The position numbers were made by a program, and so were the translations under genes. The notes beneath the pieces are model-generated. The model was not told where the DNA came from and made no database searches. It saw nothing but the letters and a program-made list of their open reading frames with translations. A stretch of 56,875 bases of DNA from a virus, in IMG/VR virus record IMGVR_UViG_3300025617_000805, positions 1 through 56,875 of that record. The stretch is one strand, 5' to 3'. Shown one piece after another: positions 51,401 through 56,875 of this stretch; position 1 is the stretch's first letter; each line of letters opens with the position of its first letter.

Positions 51401-54400
51401 GGGCTTAAACTAATACTACTACCGAATCGTGTATCAGCAATGTCTGCATCAATAACTTGATCTAAAATAAACTTACCGTCTTGTTTTCTATAAACCACCA
51501 ATGTTTCATCTGTAACACTATCAGTAAGTTGTTTTGATACTGCACAAACTAAAACATCTCCAGTTGTATCAACAGTAAAGTTATCTGCGAATCGTAAAAT
51601 ATCTAAATCTTCTCTAATAGAGTAATAAGTGTCATCACCGATTGTAACTTGTGCATTGCTAGGAAGATAACCTAAGTAAGTTACTGGAGTGGTAATTTCT
51701 TCCCAATCATTTGCATCAAATGCTCCAGGTGATACATTTGTAATTGCAACATATAAAGTATCGCTGTTTACTACAATTTCACCTATACGGTAGAACAATT
51801 CTGAATCGAATGCTCCTCTATAATTTTCATCACGATCTAATGCATATCCTAGTTCTTCGGTGTGTTTGACAAAGAATAATTTTCCTATGCCGCCGCGAGC
51901 GCCTACAAAAATATTTGTTGTATCGCCGTTGATGCTTATTTTTACAGAAGAACCTAATTCTAAATCTTGAGCTGTTTCAGGAACAACATAAGCACCTACT
52001 AGGGTAAATGTGGTGCCTGATTTTTCATAAACAAAATATGCTCCTTGATCTGTGTACCCTTGATCTGTGGTTCCTAAATCTGATAAGGGAATATTGTATA
52101 CCTGTGTCCAGTCATTGTTGTTACTACTAGGAATATTAGGTTCTCTAGGAACTCCAGACACTGTAGTTTTATCATAAAACCAATATTCGCCGTCTACGAT
52201 AGTTGGTACTGTTGCAAGATTAAATTCTTCGTTTGGATTTCTAACTACAAACAACGGACCTATATTGCTGTTAGCTAAACTAGTTCCAACTATGTCACCC
52301 ATAGGCTGTAGCGCACCGGCCTGCACGTAATCTTTGTATATTATTTCTGAAGGTTCTCCGTAGCTTCCTCCATCAGTCCATGATCCTGTTACATTCTTAA
52401 CATATATTCTTACATCGTTAAAATTACGTTGATAGAACATTACTTCAGCTTCTGCACCTGTAGTAGAATCTTTAACAATAGTTCCGCTACCGTTATCTAC
52501 AAATGTACCCGATCCTGAATCATATTCGTATCTAGGAGTAGGTTCAAACGGATCTCTAGTCTCTGGATCAAATTCTTCAAACGTAAAATCAATGTATCCG
52601 TCCCAGATGTCAAAAATTGCATGCTCGTCATTGATATAATCTGCATCTATTCTTGCAAGTGGAAGATTTGTTGCTCCTGGAACTTGAATTCTAAATGAAT
52701 CGCCTATGTTTTTAGAACTAGCAAAGTCTACATCTGATCTTACTGTCCAGAAATTATTGTTATAAACTCTACGTAAATTATTATTGTCGCCTTCCCATGT
52801 TAATTGTGCAAGAAAACTTGCTTGATCGTTGAGTGTGATTTGTAGGCCTATATCCGCAACTTTGTCTAGAATATTATAGTAATCAAATGCATTTCTTGTA
52901 TCTGTGTCTAACAAATAATCTACAAATACTAGACCCTTACCTTCATCTATTTTATCACCTGTTGGTATTTCGTAAGATGGAGTGTTTATCATCCAAAAAC
53001 CATTTGTAGAATTGTAAACATCTCTGAATTGTTCTGCATATTCTCCTACAAATAATCCATTTGCTAGATCAATTCGACCAGTTTCGTCAAAACGTCCACT
53101 TACATTTTTAAGATAAATTATAGAAGAATTAAAAATTTCTCTTGCATATGCAACTTCACCGCTGGCTGTATCGCTGGTTACAATATCTCCAGCAATAACA
53201 GAATTATCTGTATTAGCAACTACAATGACTTGCTCAATCTTATCAACAATTGTATGAGTTCCACTCACAAATGTTTCTAATTCTGGTATTGCTCCTGCAA
53301 ACGGTGTATAACCAAATGTGTTAATGAAACTGTTAATATTCCAACGTAGAACAGTTCTGTCACCTGCTTTACTACCGTTGTATTGGTCTTCTGGCGCTAC
53401 TACTAACATATGCGAAGTAGTTTCGCCGTCAAAGATGTTATCGCCTACAATCAATAAATTTAAAGCAGTACTGTCTTGTACAGCCATGTTTTCGTAGAAG
53501 TTAAAACTTTCGAAAGTTTGCGATGCTAAGCCAGGTTCAATTGTTCTTACAGCCTGCCATAACGTATTTTTATAAGTTACTATTTGATTCTTTGTATACT
53601 GGTTAGTTTCTACAAAGTTACCTTGATAGTAAGACTTTGCATTAGATAGCTTAGGTGCGCCTACTATTAATTTTTGATTATCTTTTGACATAGCTACGCT
53701 AATACCAAATTGATCAATTGTATCGGCGAATCCGCTAAAAGGCTCTAGTGTTTCACTTAAAAACCAATTTGCTCCGTCAGACGCTCTTCTATAAATGTAA
53801 ACTTTATTATCTTCTGGGGCTCCTACTGCCATCCATGTATTAGATGCGTCCACATCAAAACTAGTACCAAAATTTTCAAAAGTAGAACTGTTATAATATG
53901 CATTATTTTCTATTTTATTAAGCTCAGTAAATTGTTTTGTTTGATTAATGACATTCCATTTGCCGTTTGAATCGCTATCGATCCAAAACTTATTGCCTTC
54001 TTCGGTTAGTTGCATGGTTTTAATTGTTTCGTAATCAGCAAGTCTAACAGATTCAAATACACTTACAAATGCATTAACTGTTTCTAATTCTGCAAATTCA
54101 GCGTCAATGATTATTACATTATTACTAACTGTTACAACTTTATAAAATGCATCGTTGTCTTCAGCATTATATAAACCTATAACATCGCCCTCGGACACAC
54201 CTGTTACTGTTCTAGTAGCGTTTAGTATCATACCAGTGCTATCTGCAATAATGCTTGATATTTTTATAGTTGTGCTAACATGTTTTAGAACATCCCAGTC
54301 ATTGTTTTTATTTGCTACCCAAATAAAATTATCAACATTTACGTCGTCGATGTTTAAGTTTATAATGTCATCGTATAGATAAACACTGTGATCTACATCT

Positions 54401-56875
54401 TCCATGTTTACATAGCCAGCAGTCTTACTAAATTCTTGCTGTGTATATTTTGTAGGAAATGGCGCAGTATTATAATTAGTAGGTTGTACAAGTGTATCTG
54501 CGTCGTTGACACGATAAATTAAATCTAACGGATTACTAGGTTTTAAGGTTACAATCTCTACTGCTTGCGGTTGAGCTTTAAATTGTGATTCATCTAACAC
54601 ATATTCTACTTCTTCAAAACCGTCGGCAACACCATATTGACCTTGTTTAATTGCCCATTCTTCGTAAAACTCTAAACTATCTTTGTCTGAACTTCCAAGT
54701 ACGTCAAATAATTTGTCAAATGCATTACGAGTACCTTTCTCTCTAATAAATCCTTGGTAGAATTTGTACTGGCTAACGTCATCGTTGATTATATTTGCTA
54801 GATAATCACGTTTTTGATAGCCTATTAAATGTTGAGCAAGTTTTTGTTGACTTGCGTCAAAATTATCAGTATCTAAATCGTAAAAATCTGCAAACTGTAC
54901 TGTTCTATAATCTAAATTTGTAGTCAGTTGACTTGTAGGTTTTTCATCTAACTTAATGTATTCGTTTTCGTTAAAAGTTTCTTCGCCAGGATTTTTAAAT
55001 TTAGAAATATAATAGTACTCTTTATATTTTACTACATCGCCTACATTATAATCTGTATACGGAGACCAATCTTGGATAACAACTTCGTCATATAAGAAGC
55101 CAGGAATATTTACACTGCCGTCCCAGCTGGTGCTCTTGTAGCCTATTGCAAAAATTCTATCTTGTCTATACCCTAGTTCAGCATTATATAAAACATCATT
55201 AAAAACAGTTCTGCTATCAAGAACTAAAACATGTTCTTTTTGTACTAAAGGTAATTGCAGTGAATAAATTCCTGCAGCAGTATTTTTTAGAGTTAATGTA
55301 AATTCGTTGCCGTCTCTAGCAATAGAAATAAATCGTCTATCTAGAGGTTGACCATTAATATCTAATATGCTATAGTCATAGAAATTATCAAAAATATTAT
55401 CTACAATTCTATAAGGCTTTTGGAATTTAATTTGACTTGCACACGGACTTAGTGATATTAGAGAGCCTTCGCCCCATTCTTGTGTTGTCCAGAATAAAAA
55501 TTCTTTAACACTTAGGTCCCAATTTTCTACAGTTTCTAAATTATCGTTAAATCTGTCAAATGCAAACCCTTGTAATTCTAAATACGCCTGATACCCTAAT
55601 AAAAAGTCTACTACTTCTTGTATTTCTGTAAAAAGAGTACCGTACGGAACTTCTAAAGTTCTTTCTGCAAAACTTCTGCGGAATAAAGCATCTCTGCCTC
55701 CTACTGTAGGTAAAAACGGAAGTTTAGCAAATTTATCTATATCAAACGTTGCTTCACTCACATGCTGCGTTTTTACACGGTAATACTCGCTGTTATACCT
55801 TACATTTAACCCTGCAACATATTGTTGATCTTCTGCCCACTCTATAAACTCTTCTGTAACTCCACCTACGTTAATAGTTGGATCTGTGGTTTTAGTTATT
55901 GGTTCTAGAACTGTAAAACTAGAAGTAGTCCTGTCGTATCCTTGAACAATATATCCAGCACCTGTTCTTTCTATGATTACGCCACTATATGTAATTGTTT
56001 CTATTGGACTACTTGTATTGAATTTAATTTCGTAGTTTTCTTGTGGTACAAATACGTTTCCTTTATTCAGCGGAGTTCTACTATCTAATACAAGATTAAA
56101 TTTAGAAATGTCCGAATAGCCGCCTAGTTTATAACCTAGCTTTACATCTAAGTTTTGACAATAGGTTTTGTATTCTTCGTATGATTTTACAACATCGCTA
56201 TTTAGATAATCGCTTACAAAATTTACAAGACCTCTTGTAGCAATTCTTGCAGTATCAGAATACACATTAGGAAAAACTAAATCTTGTATTTTTATAGGCT
56301 GTTCTGTATCAACATGAACAATTTGATCTGCTAAATTAACTTTTAATCTAGAAAGATCGAATAATTTTGTAATTAATTCGCCAGGTTTATTTAAAAGCAT
56401 TGCTTTTAATAAACTGTATCTATAATGACTAGAGCGCCTCCATGCTGTTTCAGCAGGAGCTTCGTCGCCAAATTTCCACTCTGCTTTTGCTAGTTTTTGT
56501 ACATAACCTTGAGCATATCCAGTATTATAAGGACTTAGTAAATTTCCTTGTGCATCTACAGGAATATAGGAAGTTAAATTTGTTCTTGCATACTTAGGAA
56601 TTTCTTCTGCAGGTACGCCAGGCGCTCTGATAATTCCTTGCTCTATATCTTCCCACATTAGCAAGTTGTTGCTAGTGTAAGGCGCTGCACCATACTCGTC
56701 TTCCCACCAACTTGGCATAATTGAAAAACCAAGACATTCCCAAGGATGAGTATGCGGACGATCAGTGTCTAAATAATTTTTGTATATAGATCTCCAAAAT
56801 CCTGGTAACACATTATCATTAGGATCAACCATACTAGAATAGTTATAAGTAAACGAATTGAATTCATTAAAAATT
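45412..56875 (-). CDS. giant virion structural protein (5' partial, at least 3,820 aa in window)
   Basis: The frame is open to the right edge: upstream of the ATG at 56832 the codons continue without a stop (INEFNSFTYNYSS before MVDPN) and no ribosome site precedes that ATG, so the true start is outside. The N-terminal part in view is Trp- and Tyr-rich (PHTHPWECLGF, MPSWWEDEYG). Between about 50,850 and 53,880 there are several integrin-like FG-GAP/beta-propeller elements (MAVGAPEDNKVYIYRR, LIVGAPKLSN, FVGARGGIGKLFFV, LFVGEPYND). The last third has many short beta domains with VNGVEVLQNNYTY-type turns, like fibronectin or tail-associated modules. Likely a baseplate or tail-associated protein in the position of the T4 wedge genes; function is inferred from size and place. 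Confidence 0.7.
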   Translation of the reverse strand, partial: IFNEFNSFTYNYSSMVDPNDNVLPGFWRSIYKNYLDTDRPHTHPWECLGFSIMPSWWEDEYGAAPYTSNNLLMWEDIEQGIIRAPGVPAEEIPKYARTNLTSYIPVDAQGNLLSPYNTGYAQGYVQKLAKAEWKFGDEAPAETAWRRSSHYRYSLLKAMLLNKPGELITKLFDLSRLKVNLADQIVHVDTEQPIKIQDLVFPNVYSDTARIATRGLVNFVSDYLNSDVVKSYEEYKTYCQNLDVKLGYKLGGYSDISKFNLVLDSRTPLNKGNVFVPQENYEIKFNTSSPIETITYSGVIIERTGAGYIVQGYDRTTSSFTVLEPITKTTDPTINVGGVTEEFIEWAEDQQYVAGLNVRYNSEYYRVKTQHVSEATFDIDKFAKLPFLPTVGGRDALFRRSFAERTLEVPYGTLFTEIQEVVDFLLGYQAYLELQGFAFDRFNDNLETVENWDLSVKEFLFWTTQEWGEGSLISLSPCASQIKFQKPYRIVDNIFDNFYDYSILDINGQPLDRRFISIARDGNEFTLTLKNTAAGIYSLQLPLVQKEHVLVLDSRTVFNDVLYNAELGYRQDRIFAIGYKSTSWDGSVNIPGFLYDEVVIQDWSPYTDYNVGDVVKYKEYYYISKFKNPGEETFNENEYIKLDEKPTSQLTTNLDYRTVQFADFYDLDTDNFDASQQKLAQHLIGYQKRDYLANIINDDVSQYKFYQGFIREKGTRNAFDKLFDVLGSSDKDSLEFYEEWAIKQGQYGVADGFEEVEYVLDESQFKAQPQAVEIVTLKPSNPLDLIYRVNDADTLVQPTNYNTAPFPTKYTQQEFSKTAGYVNMEDVDHSVYLYDDIINLNIDDVNVDNFIWVANKNNDWDVLKHVSTTIKISSIIADSTGMILNATRTVTGVSEGDVIGLYNAEDNDAFYKVVTVSNNVIIIDAEFAELETVNAFVSVFESVRLADYETIKTMQLTEEGNKFWIDSDSNGKWNVINQTKQFTELNKIENNAYYNSSTFENFGTSFDVDASNTWMAVGAPEDNKVYIYRRASDGANWFLSETLEPFSGFADTIDQFGISVAMSKDNQKLIVGAPKLSNAKSYYQGNFVETNQYTKNQIVTYKNTLWQAVRTIEPGLASQTFESFNFYENMAVQDSTALNLLIVGDNIFDGETTSHMLVVAPEDQYNGSKAGDRTVLRWNINSFINTFGYTPFAGAIPELETFVSGTHTIVDKIEQVIVVANTDNSVIAGDIVTSDTASGEVAYAREIFNSSIIYLKNVSGRFDETGRIDLANGLFVGEYAEQFRDVYNSTNGFWMINTPSYEIPTGDKIDEGKGLVFVDYLLDTDTRNAFDYYNILDKVADIGLQITLNDQASFLAQLTWEGDNNNLRRVYNNNFWTVRSDVDFASSKNIGDSFRIQVPGATNLPLARIDADYINDEHAIFDIWDGYIDFTFEEFDPETRDPFEPTPRYEYDSGSGTFVDNGSGTIVKDSTTGAEAEVMFYQRNFNDVRIYVKNVTGSWTDGGSYGEPSEIIYKDYVQAGALQPMGDIVGTSLANSNIGPLFVVRNPNEEFNLATVPTIVDGEYWFYDKTTVSGVPREPNIPSSNNNDWTQVYNIPLSDLGTTDQGYTDQGAYFVYEKSGTTFTLVGAYVVPETAQDLELGSSVKISINGDTTNIFVGARGGIGKLFFVKHTEELGYALDRDENYRGAFDSELFYRIGEIVVNSDTLYVAITNVSPGAFDANDWEEITTPVTYLGYLPSNAQVTIGDDTYYSIREDLDILRFADNFTVDTTGDVLVCAVSKQLTDSVTDETLVVYRKQDGKFILDQVIDADIADTRFGSSISLSPDGKTLFVGEPYNDVDKDEEGNVINTVANKGTVSVYELKDSGFDLTQRLISPNVEVDDQFGFKVHGLNDSVAVTSSRGDITLDTTFNVHSQLVEFSNLIYGTDYVLDKDSELSGQETLFDNGFTTFFKTNKNIGSVHVFEKVDTTYIPAQSLETDLEDMVGYGKEILFNNNHVYIANPTYTDSETYQGIVQDFRKERNSKCIEIIRSPIDMVDLEKIKGIFLYNTDTNQLIERLDFIDPIQGKIAGIADQNISYKVHYDPAVYSVGTTQVTVDELATWGERQVGQLWWNLSQGLWVNPYQGNTIYQTNTWNTLFEGTDVEVCEWVESNYLPSEWAELADTEEGLNEGISGQPKYGDEIYVQKSIFDSVSQTFSNKYYFWVSDKVIVPDLAPRTISCNEVENLIRNPHIQGYKFVSLLKDNKFIVHNCDGLLSDRDVAINFQYWTVDDTTRNIHSQYQIITEGLATSTPNRDIEQKWFDSLVGYDAYDRPVPDINLKAKQQYGVLNKPRQSMFVNKVEALKQLIERTNSTLKNYLIVDDYDLDRLFEKEAPPSISTNLYDLILDTEQELQFVGTARLKTAQLTPVIVEGSITRVDIVDPGRGYLVPPSYKVDGIGSGAVLEFELNSSGGIANVVVVSGGDKYTDETTVTLRNFSVLVNADSSARGRWTLSRWNFDLEEWEKITAQQYDTSQYWNYVDWYADTYSEFSKIDYIIDQSYELDFLESEVGDLVKINNVGTGGWLLLEQIDDQENVDYTVNFKTVGRQNGTIQFKNTLYDTAANKIGYDSDTFDLTFYDNLPITETRVILETLRDSIFVDELAIHYNELFFASVRYAFSEQNYIDWAFKSSFVKAKHNVGNLEQKINFENDNLENYEDFINEAKPFRTKVREFISSYESADTAQNFVSDFDLPPYYNESLRKITTRNFTYDNGTISSVSEGALSYPDLAWQENNKFQLVDIKIADSGNGYIQAPQVVFDVETTAKAVAYVSNGKVNAIEILDVGNGFTKTPVITIEGGLDEGGTAARAVAIIGDNVVRSARTVLKFDRIQGRYEINEIAETETFVGGTNTTVFTLKWPISYDVTAIDIKVNGVEVLQNNYTYYNKEDTSLGFTRQLGEIEFTTPPASGSEIVVSYNKDISVLSAADRIQHYYNPTTGQLGKDLPQLMTGVDYGGVEITSFSFAGAAGWMTELDGWYTSTWDDYDTTYEDEVFQLDGSTIRLQLSQPLENGVVYNVYKNGVRIDDENYGTQDQTNANALMPSLTGDGVTDYLDLDDYGISSASDDLFVVRKITSDGSITPDPTSYDTQLQGGDLNYSTATGLRAEDIIVDGDGIVTITNTSGPEEVVPGHVVDTLDIKVYDRPGDGSSKMYVYTFKVDPYTSVFTVDNLPANTASIFAKINDTVINTSDITLNMANSTVTLPESGNGIITGENLVSIVLMDQAGANIYDIDEFVAEEAVNNYITQVPFAEDLQVYVTVAGIPVNVTLVEADETFGDDQGRLVLRFDEPPFAGNIIRYSVFGAGDQSYSVVAEQLEVGDGNTVNFVLDNVPLYKSPVEQNMLVFVDNLALIADYNETFTVSSTREYVLRQYQQEPSTIVAENISVFLNDELLTKNIQYRWSSANSSIELSTGVGNTGDRLKVYVHTGEYTVNNGTIQFNTAPAQDAQIKIVTFTNHDLQNFDRFNLEVVSKITLDPSLTDYNEYRSLTNGLIKLSEAATDVQYVFVLVNGSRLTPNVDYTLTDDRQYLRIEKDLTENDVIDILQVRGTPISGKFGYRVFKDMLNRTHYKRLNDTYRYTLAQDLNWYDTAIELDSVEGLPEPNKAKNIPGVVFINGERIEYFVIQDNRLRQLRRGTLGTGIKELHEAGTRVYNQGVTETIPYKDETIVDTAENTGGTTYTVNFDISSIDELEVFVGGTRLRKYDINVYDYTVDQDSPAGDITLPAQYSVDTATNTVTLVDAPNANARIQFVKKTGKTFSLPGVSLRNSESEVARFIRSVEVDLP

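Noticed and set aside
56830-56832. ATG at 56832 as the start of the giant gene.
   Set aside because: The frame is open for 14 more codons to the edge, and no ribosome site precedes this ATG.
1-56875. CRISPR arrays, tRNA genes, insertion sequences, integrase or attachment sites.
   Set aside because: I saw no regular repeat-spacer pattern, no cloverleaf-like sequence in the short intergenic gaps, no transposase or integrase, and no paired att-like repeats at the island ends. A dedicated tRNA search was not possible here.

Overview
The window looks like part of a large, AT-rich tailed-phage genome of the marine T4-like type (cyanophage or pelagimyophage relatives). Four things support this. There is a MoxR-type ATPase next to a VWA/HExxH protein. 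There are three tandem tail-fibre paralogues, one carrying a tail-collar domain. A giant virion-protein gene runs off the right edge. T4-style late promoter boxes (TATAAATA and the variant AATAAATA) stand before the structural genes. The host cannot be fixed from sequence alone; a Gram-negative marine bacterium is implied by the periplasmic solute-binding protein and by consensus sigma70 promoters.

Layout. (1) 1-4486, plus strand: ATPase/VWA pair, small phage proteins and an Mtd-like fibre. (2) 4487-12326, minus strand: one tightly packed operon with a GNAT-like protein, a DUF6356-like membrane protein, a 2OG-Fe(II) oxygenase, a compact ANL adenylating enzyme, a P-loop/sulfotransferase-like protein, a methyltransferase, TctA and TctC transporter subunits, a truncated ANL copy, a second full ANL enzyme and another 2OG oxygenase. 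(3) 12395-26603, plus strand: a 14-kb biosynthetic island with five radical SAM enzymes (one fused to a PP-loop ATPase), two free SPASM-like proteins, a second PP-loop ATPase, three nitroreductase-like flavoproteins, an isochorismatase-fold protein, a DegT aminotransferase, a NodU/TobZ-type carbamoyltransferase and a methyltransferase-like protein. (4) 26564-28614: short strand switches with an SGNH hydrolase, a GT-A-like protein and an SDR. (5) 28601-38158, minus strand: a third 2OG oxygenase, four more radical SAM enzymes and three nucleotide-sugar-transferase-like proteins. (6) 38217-56875, minus strand: virion fibre and structural genes.

Working model (inference). Virion genes are expressed late, from T4-like promoters. 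The metabolic cargo is expressed early from host-type sigma70 promoters (clear examples upstream of 23576, 27902 and 38158). Regions 2-5 together look like a glycan or small-molecule tailoring system: PLP transamination, carbamoylation, methylation, adenylation, 2OG hydroxylation, glycosyl transfer and nine radical SAM proteins in about 21 kb. Its product is unknown. No peptide-precursor gene fits into the gaps between the cargo genes. The most distinctive part is the repeated unit 'twitch-type radical SAM + QueC-like PP-loop ATPase + CX3CX2C radical SAM + free SPASM-like protein', present once with split genes and once with the PP-loop and radical SAM domains fused.
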